NCBI GenBank assembly: GCA_003987775.1
Contig: RXJD01000050.1
Location: 1-64,000 of the forward strand
Reading direction: 5' to 3'
Length of the DNA stretch: 64,000 nucleotides
DNA from: Mycobacterium sp.
GTDB lineage: Bacteria > Actinomycetota > Actinomycetes > Mycobacteriales > Mycobacteriaceae
Position numbers and translations under genes: made by a program. Within the stretch, counting starts at the first letter, position 1, and the number at the start of each line of letters is the position of its first letter. The notes below the pieces were generated by a model that made no database searches, was not told the origin of the DNA, and saw nothing but the letters and a program-made list of their open reading frames with translations. This document shows, piece after piece, positions 8,265 to 15,688 of this stretch.

Positions 8265-9014
8265 ATGGCGCCGAACGACCCACGCCCGCCGGTCCTGTTC
8301 ATACACGGAGCATTCGGGCGTCCGTCTCTGCTCAAGCCCTGGACCGACTTCTTCGGCGAGGCTGGATTCGATTGCGTTGCACCGGCATTGCCGGGGCGGG
8401 AACCGTCCGACGACGCCGTGCTGCGCCGCAGCGGCATCGGTGAGCTCTACGAGTCTGTCCTGCGCGTCTACGACGGGCTCGCTGCACCGCCGGTCATCAT
8501 CGGTCACAGCCTGGGTGGCCTACTTGCCCAGAAACTGGCGGCCGCGCGCGATCCCCGTGCCGTGGTGCTGCTGGCCTCGGTACCGCCCGGAATCCTGTGG
8601 CCGCAGCTGAAACCCCTTCCGCACCTGGCGCCGCTGATGCCCAGCATCCTGGCGGGCAGGCCGATTCTGCCGTCGCCGCGGACGATGCGCGAAGTCCCGC
8701 TGTGCACGCTGCCGGCCGCCGAACAGGATGCTCTGGTACCGCAGCTGGTTCGCGACTCCGGCAGGGTCTACCGGCAGATGCTAGTCGGAGCATCCGTCAC
8801 CCGGGTCAACGCGTCCGAAGTGACGTGCCCGGTGCTCTGCGTCAGCGCGGGCGAGGACCGAAACGTCGCGTCGTCGGCCTCACGGCAGATCGCCAAGCGT
8901 TACGGCGCCGAACACCAGGCCCATCCCGGGCTTCCGCACTGGATCATCGCCGAGTCGGCGCTGGACCAGGTGGCGCCGCCCGTGCTCGAGTGGCTTGCGC
9001 GGACCATCGGCTGA
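8265..9014 (+). CDS. Alpha/beta-hydrolase fold protein
   Basis: The 249-residue protein has an alpha/beta-hydrolase layout: oxyanion region LFIHGAFGRP at residues 11-20, nucleophile elbow GHSLGG at 80-85 (Ser82), acidic residue Asp198 in SAGEDRN and His225 in LPHW. These fit a Ser-Asp-His triad of an esterase, lipase or haloperoxidase-like enzyme. The substrate cannot be read from sequence. There is no signal peptide, so it is probably cytosolic. ATG 8265 has GGAAAGGA upstream; a TGTAAT hexamer at 8254-8259 would also place a transcript start next to the ATG. The gene is divergent from the membrane-protein cluster and ends 10 bases before the convergent lpqJ stop. Confidence 0.8.
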   Translation: MAPNDPRPPVLFIHGAFGRPSLLKPWTDFFGEAGFDCVAPALPGREPSDDAVLRRSGIGELYESVLRVYDGLAAPPVIIGHSLGGLLAQKLAAARDPRAVVLLASVPPGILWPQLKPLPHLAPLMPSILAGRPILPSPRTMREVPLCTLPAAEQDALVPQLVRDSGRVYRQMLVGASVTRVNASEVTCPVLCVSAGEDRNVASSASRQIAKRYGAEHQAHPGLPHWIIAESALDQVAPPVLEWLARTIG

Positions 9015-9024
9015 CGGTCAGCGC

Positions 9025-9591
9025 TCAGAAAGTGTCCACCTTCTCGACACTGACGAACATGCCGTGTCCGGTGCCGTTGTTGGAGAAGCGGGTGCCTTCT
9101 TTGGTTGCGACGATGGTCCAGCCCTGTGCGTCATACGTCTTGTAGTCGATCGTGACGGTGGGGATGGCACCCAGATTGCCGAGCACCCACTGGACGTTCC
9201 CGTCGGAGGTGATGTGGACGCCGTTGGCGTGCTCACCGTCCTTCAGAGGTGAGTTGGTGAACGGCGCCTCGCAGCCGACGCTTTCCTTGTTGATCTGGCA
9301 GCGCGTCATGCCCGACTTGGTCTCGATGAAGACGTAGCCGTTCTGATCGGGTTTGAGCGTGATTGTGCCGGGCGCCGGGTTGGTCGACGGAGGGTTGGTG
9401 GGCGGCAGCGCGATGGGCGTAGTCGGTGCCGCCGGGGCAGAGGCGCTGGGTCTGGGCGTCGGGAACGTAGGTTCGGCCGGACCCCGGCCACCTGGGCTGG
9501 CCACCGGCCTGCCGTCGATGGTGGTGCTGCATCCGGCGATCAGCACGGTGACGGCGAGCGGAACCCACCCAGCCTTCTGCAAAAACCGCAA
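9025..9591 (-). CDS. lpqJ: Lipoprotein LpqJ
   Basis: The 188-residue precursor starts MRFLQKAGWVPLAVTVLIAG and has a clear lipobox (LIAGC) followed by STTIDGRPVA, the typical opening of the mycobacterial LpqJ family. A Pro/Ala/Thr-rich linker leads to a compact C-terminal domain with two Cys residues (MTRCQINKESVGCEAP) that could pair. It is expected to be anchored on the outer face of the plasma membrane. The start is a TTG with GGGAG about 8 bases upstream; no ATG or GTG is available. In M. tuberculosis lpqJ (Rv0344c) directly follows iniC; here about 4 kb of other genes lie between them. Function is unknown. Confidence 0.85.
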   Translation of the reverse strand: MRFLQKAGWVPLAVTVLIAGCSTTIDGRPVASPGGRGPAEPTFPTPRPSASAPAAPTTPIALPPTNPPSTNPAPGTITLKPDQNGYVFIETKSGMTRCQINKESVGCEAPFTNSPLKDGEHANGVHITSDGNVQWVLGNLGAIPTVTIDYKTYDAQGWTIVATKEGTRFSNNGTGHGMFVSVEKVDTF

Positions 9592-9610
9592 CGCACTACT
9601 CCCGGGGACA

Positions 9611-9622
9611 TCTGATATCAGA
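9611..9622. promoter_or_regulatory. Perfect 12-bp palindrome upstream of lpqJ
   Basis: TCTGATATCAGA lies 20-31 bases before the lpqJ start, with a further TCAGA half-site at 9625-9629. On the minus strand it contains TGATAT, which could be the -10 box, so a bound repressor would block transcription. The binding protein is unknown. Confidence 0.45.
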
Positions 9623-9694
9623 AGTCAGATTACGCACGGGAAGACCCGAGTCATCGCAGTGACGCGCGCTTGGAACGGCGCCGATGGCAAAGCG

Positions 9695-11134
9695 TTACCC
9701 GGCGTCGGCTTCGGCCTCAGCATCGGCTTCGGCCTCGGCTGCGGCGTCACGCACCCGGCCCCGCACCACGAACCAGCCGCCGATCAAGGCGGGGATGCCG
9801 AACGCCATGGCGGCCAGCATCCAGCGCCCGTACACCTTGTCGAACAGCATCAACACCAGCACACCGGCCAGGAAGGCGAGCGTGACCCACCCGGTGTAGG
9901 GCGACAGCGGCATGCGGAACGCCGGGCGCTCCACTTCCCCTGCTTTGGCCAGTTGGTTGAACCGTAGCTGACAGGCAACGATCGTCGCCCAGGCCACGAT
10001 GACGCCGGTCGCGGCGATGTGCAGAACGATCTCGAAGGCGTGTTTGGGAGTCACAGCGTTGAGCGCGATGCCGAACAGGCCGATCCCGGCGGTCAGCAGA
10101 ATGCCGCCGAACGGCACGCCGTTCTTGGACATCGGCGCGGTGAACTTGGGGCCGCTGCCGTTGATGGCCATCGACCGCAGGATCCGTCCGGTGGAATACA
10201 AGCCGGCGTTCAGGCTCGACAGCGCCGCGGTGAGCACCACCAGGTTCATCAGGTCGTCGCCCCACGAGATACCGAGTTTGTTGAAGAACGTCACGAACGG
10301 GCTCTCGCCGTCCTTGTACGCGGTGTAGGGCAGTAGCAGGGCCAGCAGTACGGTCGACCCGATGTAGAAGACCGCGATCCGGAATACCACCGAGTTGATC
10401 GCCCGCGGCATGACTTTCTCCGGCTCCGCGGTCTCGCCGGCCGCGATGCCAACCAGTTCGATTGCGGCGTAAGCGAATACCACTCCTGAGGTGACGAGCA
10501 GCAGTGACAGCGGACCGGTCGGCAGCAGGCCGCCGTTGCTGCTCCACAGCGACCACCCGGTGTCGTGGCCGTCGACTTTGAACCGGCCGACAAGGAAGAC
10601 GGTGCCCACGATCAGAAACGTCACCAGTGCCAGCACCTTGACCAGGGCGGCCCAGAATTCCAGCTCACCGAACAGCTTGACCGAGATCAGGTTCATCGAC
10701 ACGACGACGACCAGCGCGATCAGCGCCAGTGTCCACTGCGGGACGACCTGAAACACTTTCCAGTAGCGGCAGTACTGCGCGATCGCGGTGGTGTCCACGA
10801 TGCCGGTCATCGCCCAGTTCAGGAAGTACATCCAGCCGGCGGCGAAAGCTACCTTCTCGCCGAAGAATTCACGCGCGTAGGACACGAACGAACCTGACGA
10901 CGGCCGGTACAGCACCAGCTCACCGAGGGCGCGCAGGATCAGGAACACGAAGATGCCGCAGATGCCGAAAACGATGAACAACCCCGGGCCGGCCGACGCG
11001 AGCCGCCCGCCGGCGCCGAGGAACAACCCGGTTCCGATCGCGCCGCCCAGGGCGATCATCTGAATCTGCCGGTTCTTGAGCGCCTTGTGGTAACCCGCGT
11101 CCTCGCGGTCCAACGCGCGCGCGGGCGCTGCCAT
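9695..11134 (-). CDS. ansP2: Amino-acid permease, L-asparagine permease AnsP2 type
   Basis: The 479-residue, twelve-TM protein belongs to the amino acid-polyamine-organocation family. The conserved first-helix signature [16 protein letters not shown] is at about residues 27-42, and [24 protein letters not shown] marks the middle of the family core. Position after lpqJ matches Rv0346c (AnsP2), so L-asparagine uptake by proton symport is the best call, although family members also carry GABA, Phe or Arg. The C-terminus ends in an unusual alternating Ala/Glu/Asp tail (about 16 residues) that looks like a local repeat expansion. It probably has its own promoter in the gap before the amidohydrolase. 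Confidence 0.85.
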   Translation of the reverse strand: MAAPARALDREDAGYHKALKNRQIQMIALGGAIGTGLFLGAGGRLASAGPGLFIVFGICGIFVFLILRALGELVLYRPSSGSFVSYAREFFGEKVAFAAGWMYFLNWAMTGIVDTTAIAQYCRYWKVFQVVPQWTLALIALVVVVSMNLISVKLFGELEFWAALVKVLALVTFLIVGTVFLVGRFKVDGHDTGWSLWSSNGGLLPTGPLSLLLVTSGVVFAYAAIELVGIAAGETAEPEKVMPRAINSVVFRIAVFYIGSTVLLALLLPYTAYKDGESPFVTFFNKLGISWGDDLMNLVVLTAALSSLNAGLYSTGRILRSMAINGSGPKFTAPMSKNGVPFGGILLTAGIGLFGIALNAVTPKHAFEIVLHIAATGVIVAWATIVACQLRFNQLAKAGEVERPAFRMPLSPYTGWVTLAFLAGVLVLMLFDKVYGRWMLAAMAFGIPALIGGWFVVRGRVRDAAAEAEADAEAEADAG

Positions 11135-11170
11135 CGCGTCAGGCTATCCCACCCTCAGCTCCCCGGCAGT

Positions 11171-12118
11171 TCACAGCCCCAGCAGGCGCTCGGCGTTTCG
11201 GTGGCTGATGGCGGCCCGCTCGTCGTCGGTGAGTGGCAGCCGGTCGAGGAAGCCGCGTGCGGCGGTCATGGACCCGAAAGGGTGATCGGTGGAGAAGGCC
11301 ACTCGGTCTACCCCGATCTGGGCCATCAGGTTGGCGTAGGTGGCCTCGTTGTTGAAGTTGGCGAACGTATAGGTCAGGTTCTCCCGCAGGTAGGAGCTGA
11401 CCGGACGCCGCAGACCGGTCAGCTCCGGGCGCAGCGTGGCGTCGAATCGCGGCACCATGAAGGGCAGCGCCTCTCCCATGTGGCCGATGATGACCTGCAG
11501 TTCGGGGTGCCGGTCGAACACGCCGCCGAGGATGAGGCGCAGCACGTGGGTGCCGGTGTTGATGTGCCAGCCCCATCCCACCGTCGCCAGCGCGAACGTC
11601 ACGTCTTCGGAGAACCCGGCGTAGCAGGATTCGACGACGGCCGGGGGCGGGATGGTCGGGTGCAGATAGATCGGAACCCGCAGTGCCGCGGCGCGGTCGA
11701 GGACCGGCTCGAAGTGCGGGTCGTCGAGATAGACGCCCCGGCAGTGGCCGTTGACCACCGCGCCGACGAAGCCGTTGCCGATCATGCGCTCGAGTTCGGC
11801 GGCCGCCGCGTCGGGCTCGCTGATCGGCAGGGTGGCGAAACCCGCCAGCCGATCTGGATACCGCTGTACGGCCGCTGCGAGCTCGTCGTTGCAGCTTCGG
11901 GCCAACCGGATGGCCGCCGGACCGTCGAGCTGCTCGACGCCGGGGGCGACCAGGGACAACACGGCCACGTCGACGCCGGCGTCGTCCATGTCCTTGATGC
12001 GGGTCTCGCCGAGGTCGACGAGTGCGTCGCAAATGGTGGGTTGCGATTTCAGCCAGTTGCCCGGTCCGCTCAGGAATGGCGTTGTGGCGTAGTGCTCTTC
12101 GAGTGCGATGGTGCGCAT
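11171..12118 (-). CDS. Amidohydrolase-family (ACMSD/resorcylate-decarboxylase-like) metalloenzyme
   Basis: The 315-residue TIM-barrel protein is of the amidohydrolase-2 group. It shows an N-terminal EEHY (the family's metal-site entry, usually ExH or HxH), YLHPTIPPP in the middle, IIGHMGEALPF, and FSTDHPFG near the C-terminus, which supply the His and Asp metal ligands. Relatives include ACMSD and gamma-resorcylate decarboxylases, acting on small aromatic or ring-opened carboxylates. There are two ATGs in tandem; the second (12116-12118) is better spaced from GGAGG. It is divergent from a LysR gene, a typical arrangement for a catabolic enzyme and its regulator. The substrate is unknown. Confidence 0.8.
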   Translation of the reverse strand: MRTIALEEHYATTPFLSGPGNWLKSQPTICDALVDLGETRIKDMDDAGVDVAVLSLVAPGVEQLDGPAAIRLARSCNDELAAAVQRYPDRLAGFATLPISEPDAAAAELERMIGNGFVGAVVNGHCRGVYLDDPHFEPVLDRAAALRVPIYLHPTIPPPAVVESCYAGFSEDVTFALATVGWGWHINTGTHVLRLILGGVFDRHPELQVIIGHMGEALPFMVPRFDATLRPELTGLRRPVSSYLRENLTYTFANFNNEATYANLMAQIGVDRVAFSTDHPFGSMTAARGFLDRLPLTDDERAAISHRNAERLLGL

Positions 12119-12284
12119 CATGCCTCCGAAACCCGAGCGGGCCCACCGCGGGATGCGCGGCCGGCACGGCCCCGACCGCTACCCGGGAATCGGTGCTCTT
12201 CGCATCGCGACAAGCAGCGCATTTCGGTGACCTCCACCGGGCCGAAGGTACGCCGGACCCTGCGATCACTGCCAGCGAAATTTC

Positions 12285-12321
12285 TTGATCGACACCAGCA
12301 CAAATGGTGATAATTCCTGGG
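12285..12321 (+). promoter_or_regulatory. Candidate leaderless promoter of the LysR gene
   Basis: TTGATC (12285-12290) is separated by 18 bases from GATAAT (12309-12314). A start seven bases further on falls exactly on the G of the GTG start codon at 12321. No ribosome-binding site precedes the GTG, which agrees with leaderless translation, common in mycobacteria. Confidence 0.55.
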
Positions 12322-13208
12322 TGGAACTGCGTCAGCTGGAGTACTTCCTCGCTGTTGCGGACAATCTGAGCTTCACCCGGGCGGCCAAACGGCTACACGT
12401 CGTCCAGTCCGGGGTGTCGGCGACCATCCGGGCGCTCGAACGCGAACTCGGTGCCGACCTGTTCATCCGCGGGCCGGCCGGGGTGCGCCTGACACCGGCG
12501 GGCGAACAGCTGCGACCGCACGCCCGCGCCACCCTCGACGCCGCCTCGGCCGCCAAGGACGCCGTGCACGCCACCCGCGGCGCTGTGCGGGGCACCGTCA
12601 CCGTCGGCACGCTGACCTCGATCAACGTGATCGACCTGCCCACTGTGCTGGCAGACTTGCATGCCCGTCACCCCGAGGTCCGGGTACAGCTGCGCGCGGC
12701 CCGCGCCGGCACGACGGGGCTGGAACGGCAACTGCGTGACGGGGATCTGGACATCGCCTTCCTCGTCTTTCCCGGCGACGTGCCGGCCGGCCTGAACGCG
12801 CAGCTGGTAGCCGCCGTCAAGCTGCACCTGGTGGTGCCCGCCGACCATCCGCTGGCCACCGGTTCGTCGGTGACACTGGCCGAACTGGCCGGCATGTCGT
12901 TCGTCGACGCGCCGCCGGGGTACGGCACCAGGATCGTCATCGACAAAGCGTTCGCTGCCGCCGGGGTGGACCGGACGGTCACCCTGGAGGTCGCCGATCT
13001 GGGCACCGCGGCCGCGTACATCCGCAACGGGCTCGGCATCGGGTTTCTGAGCTGGACCATTCTCGACGACATCGACGACGACGGTCTGGTGACCGTGCCG
13101 GTCGCCGACCACGAGCTGTGTTGGCGGCTGTACGTCGCGACGTCAGCCACGCGCCCGGCGAGCGCGGCGGTCCGGGCGCTGCTGTCGCTGATCGAAGAGC
13201 GAACGTAA
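12321..13208 (+). CDS. LysR-family transcriptional regulator
   Basis: The 295-residue regulator begins VELRQLEYFLAVADNLSFTR, a textbook LysR N-terminus. The winged helix-turn-helix covers residues 1-60 and the two-lobed periplasmic-binding-like effector domain about residues 90-295. The GTG at 12321 is preferred over an in-frame start 12 codons upstream because it gives the conserved start and matches the promoter spacing. It is divergent from the amidohydrolase across about 200 bases, so it probably controls that enzyme. The DUF4185 gene follows 3 bases after its stop and is likely co-transcribed. Confidence 0.87.
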   Translation: MELRQLEYFLAVADNLSFTRAAKRLHVVQSGVSATIRALERELGADLFIRGPAGVRLTPAGEQLRPHARATLDAASAAKDAVHATRGAVRGTVTVGTLTSINVIDLPTVLADLHARHPEVRVQLRAARAGTTGLERQLRDGDLDIAFLVFPGDVPAGLNAQLVAAVKLHLVVPADHPLATGSSVTLAELAGMSFVDAPPGYGTRIVIDKAFAAAGVDRTVTLEVADLGTAAAYIRNGLGIGFLSWTILDDIDDDGLVTVPVADHELCWRLYVATSATRPASAAVRALLSLIEERT

Positions 13209-13211
13209 GCG

Positions 13212-14237
13212 ATGCGCCATGGCGAGGTGCGCAATCTCGGTCCGATCGCCGGGACCGGCGCCCGCGGTGGCGTGCCCGGCATCGGCGCTGCCGACCTGGG
13301 CGAGGTCGTTCAACTGCCCGGTGGGTCCTATGTGGCCGTGTTCGGGGATTCGTTCGGCGGCGACCGGGTGGGCACCCACCCGCACTACCCGTCCGTCGCG
13401 GTGCCGGTGACCTTCGACGCCGCCGGCCACCCGCAGTTCGGTGCGCCGCTCACCGGGCCGCGCGGTAGTCCCAACCCGCTTTTCCTCCCGCCGCGTCAGG
13501 CGCGCGGCATGAACACGTTGCCCGCGGGCAGCGTGCTGGTCGGCGGCCGGACGTACATGCTGGTGGTCGGTACCGAGGACCTGCGGACCAGGGGCGGGTC
13601 GTGGCTGGTGGAAGTCACCGATCACCCGGCCGACGGCTGGAAGCCGGTCAAAGGTTCCTGGCGTCCCGGCAGCTACGCCGACAGTGGCCAGTCGCAGATC
13701 AGCGGTTACCAGGCCGCCGACGGTTATGTGTACATCGTCGCCGATGCCTTCGACCGCAGCCGGGGGGTGACGCTCTACCGGGCTGACCCCGATAAGTTCA
13801 CCGACCGCTCGTCGTGGCGACCCTACGTGCGCGGCGACCATGCAGCCTGGGGCCGGCCCGGTCGGGCCCCAACTGTCATCAGCCCCAACAGTTTCGGCGA
13901 GCTGAGCTTCCGGGAGGTCGACGGTTGCGCAGTGCTGGCGGGATTCAACGTGCGCAGTGGGCCCGACGGGACGGTGGAGGTGTGGGTCGCGGACAGGCCC
14001 ACCGACATCTTCAGCGCGGGCGTTCGAACGGTGCTCATGCAGCAGAGCGACCCGGCCGGCCCGAACTTCGTAGCCCAGAACTATGGCGGCTACATCGTTC
14101 CCGGATCCACTCTGGGCCGGATGAAAATATTTGCCAGTCAATGGAATACGCAGGCCGACGGGCACGGCGTGCCGGTTGGGGCGCCCTACAACACCCAGCT
14201 GGTCCTTGCCAATGTCAGCCGTCGGCGGCCGCTCTGA
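13212..14237 (+). CDS. DUF4185 domain protein
   Basis: The 341-residue protein has the features of DUF4185: an early FGDSFGG motif, repeated beta-rich blocks and a late FVAQNYGGYIVPGSTL segment. This suggests a beta-propeller-like fold related to glycosidase-type propellers. M. tuberculosis has a homologue of this type (Rv3707c). No signal peptide is visible. The ATG is 3 bases after the LysR stop, so the two are probably in one transcript. The 3' end overlaps the convergent crotonase gene by 23 bases. Enzymatic activity is unknown. Confidence 0.78.
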   Translation: MRHGEVRNLGPIAGTGARGGVPGIGAADLGEVVQLPGGSYVAVFGDSFGGDRVGTHPHYPSVAVPVTFDAAGHPQFGAPLTGPRGSPNPLFLPPRQARGMNTLPAGSVLVGGRTYMLVVGTEDLRTRGGSWLVEVTDHPADGWKPVKGSWRPGSYADSGQSQISGYQAADGYVYIVADAFDRSRGVTLYRADPDKFTDRSSWRPYVRGDHAAWGRPGRAPTVISPNSFGELSFREVDGCAVLAGFNVRSGPDGTVEVWVADRPTDIFSAGVRTVLMQQSDPAGPNFVAQNYGGYIVPGSTLGRMKIFASQWNTQADGHGVPVGAPYNTQLVLANVSRRRPL

Positions 14238-14877
14238 GCGTGTGGGCGGCCGTGCCGAACATGGTCTGTTTGATCGCACCCAGAGTGCCGCGGTCCTTGG
14301 CGCCCAGGGGGCGCAGCATTTCCAGCGCGGCGGTCGTTACGGCGCCCTCGCCCGCGGTGGCGTCGACGATACCGATTGTCGCCGCGTCGGTTCCGCCGAA
14401 GCGCCGTCCCGTGGTCATCGAGGCGACCGCGGCTTGCGGGGTGAGCTTGGCCTGGATCAGCGCGGCCATGCCGTCGGTGAACGGAATGTTGATGTCCGCT
14501 TCGGGGAAGCAGAAGAACCCGCGGTCGTCGCGCATCACCCGGAAGTCGTGGGCAACGGCCAGCATCGCCCCGGCGCCGAATGCGTGACCGACGATCGCCG
14601 CCGCGGTGGGCATGGGCAGCGTGAGCATCCGTGCCAGCAGATCCTGGACCCGGCTCACGTACCACTGGGTTTGCTCGCCGTGCGCGAAGAGCCAGTCCAG
14701 ATCGAGCCCGTTGGTGTAGAACTTTCCGGTCGCGGTGGTGACCAGGGCGTGCGCGCCACCGGCTTCGATCTCATCGAGGTGGTCATTGATGTCGTCGAGA
14801 AAGCTTGGGGAGAAACGATTCTCGTCGTCGCCGAGATCGAGGATCGCGATCTTCTCGTCGTAGCGCAGGCTGATCAC
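14215..14877 (-). CDS. Enoyl-CoA hydratase/isomerase (crotonase) family protein
   Basis: The short 220-residue crotonase has the first oxyanion segment at KFYTNGLDLDWL and the second at GHAFGAGAMLAVAHDFR. FPEADINIPF follows, as in the isomerase branch (delta3,delta2-enoyl-CoA isomerases). It likely acts on fatty acyl-CoA. The GTG start overlaps the TetR stop by 4 bases (GTGA), so expression is coupled to the TetR gene and probably repressed by it, with an acyl-CoA or fatty acid as a plausible inducer. The C-terminus overlaps the convergent DUF4185 gene. Confidence 0.82.
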   Translation of the reverse strand: MISLRYDEKIAILDLGDDENRFSPSFLDDINDHLDEIEAGGAHALVTTATGKFYTNGLDLDWLFAHGEQTQWYVSRVQDLLARMLTLPMPTAAAIVGHAFGAGAMLAVAHDFRVMRDDRGFFCFPEADINIPFTDGMAALIQAKLTPQAAVASMTTGRRFGGTDAATIGIVDATAGEGAVTTAALEMLRPLGAKDRGTLGAIKQTMFGTAAHTLRAAADG

Positions 14878-15533
14878 TGGTTCTTCCTTTCGGGGTGCGG
14901 TCTTTCGGGTTGGCGTATCGGTGGCTCGATGTGCAGCACGGCGCGCACCGCGGCGCGCAGCTGTTCGCGCGCCGTCGTGCTGCCCAGGCGGTCGCGGCGC
15001 AGCAGGATCGCGGTCGGCAGGTCGACGATGCAGATCGTGATCGCATCCACCGCGGCGGCGTCCTTACGGTCCCAGACCGCGCGTGCCAGCCGGATCATCA
15101 GGCCGACCAGCCGCGCTTCGAGATCCCTTATCTCAGCGATGATTTCGGCCGGTAGATCGGGATCGATCAGTTCTTCCCGCGGTAACGTCAGCAGCAGCCG
15201 GCACGAGTCCGGGTGCTGCTCGGCAAAGGCCGCCGGTGCGTCCGCGGCGGCCGCCACCGCCTCGAGGCCGGCCTGGGGGCCCGGCGCCGACAGGGCCGCG
15301 TCGACCAGTGCGTTCTGTGCCTGCAGGAACCGGCGGCCCGCCCGCAGCCAGGCCTGGGCCAGCAGGCCCGCCCGCGAACCCCACGTGTGATACAGCGCGC
15401 CGTTGGAGGCGCCGACGGCCGAAGCGATCGCCCGGATGGTCACTGCCGCCGGTCCGGAGGCGACGGCCAGCGACTCGACGGCATCGAGCACCGTATCCGG
15501 GTCGTGCACTCGGGGGCGCGGCATGATCGGCAT
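14874..15533 (-). CDS. TetR-family transcriptional regulator
   Basis: The 219-residue regulator has the TetR helix-turn-helix at residues about 10-55 (PDTVLDAVESLAV ... TIRAIASAVGASNGALYHTW), then an all-helical ligand domain. Two near starts exist: residue 1 and a second Met at residue 4. It forms an operon with the crotonase gene through a 4-base overlap. A near-perfect palindrome (15540-15553) just upstream is a likely autoregulatory operator. The ligand is probably lipid or acyl-CoA, inferred from the partner gene. Confidence 0.85.
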   Translation of the reverse strand: MPIMPRPRVHDPDTVLDAVESLAVASGPAAVTIRAIASAVGASNGALYHTWGSRAGLLAQAWLRAGRRFLQAQNALVDAALSAPGPQAGLEAVAAAADAPAAFAEQHPDSCRLLLTLPREELIDPDLPAEIIAEIRDLEARLVGLMIRLARAVWDRKDAAAVDAITICIVDLPTAILLRRDRLGSTTAREQLRAAVRAVLHIEPPIRQPERPHPERKNQ

Positions 15534-15539
15534 AGTAAC

Positions 15540-15553
15540 AGAGCAAATGCTCT
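15540..15553. promoter_or_regulatory. TetR operator candidate AGAGCA-AA-TGCTCT
   Basis: Six-base arms AGAGCA and TGCTCT flank two bases, 7 to 20 bases before the TetR start. Size and symmetry fit TetR-family operators, and the position would block its own promoter. Confidence 0.6.
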
Positions 15554-15664
15554 AAAACTCTGGCGGGGCGGGGCGGGAGCCGGGATCGGTGATCAATCGC
15601 GGGAAAATGGGTAAACAACGCCGATCATGATTAGTCGATCGGAGTTGCCGCGCGGCTGCGGCGC

Positions 15665-15686
15665 GGCCGGCCTCACGGGGCCGGCC
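15665..15686 (+). promoter_or_regulatory. GC hairpin abutting the start codon at 15689
   Basis: GGCCGGCC (15665-15672), a 6-base loop and GGCCGGCC (15679-15686) form a perfect 8-bp stem, extended by one C-G pair (15664/15687). It ends next to the first ATG (15689), where a ribosome-binding site would be expected. It could restrict initiation or favour the second ATG at 15698. Confidence 0.5.
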
Positions 15687-15688
15687 GG

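Noticed and set aside
8129-8437. Longer N-terminus for the 7421-8128 protein (start at 8437)
   Set aside because: The extension overlaps the divergent hydrolase and its promoter, and the GTG at 8128 gives a start homologous to the paralogue.
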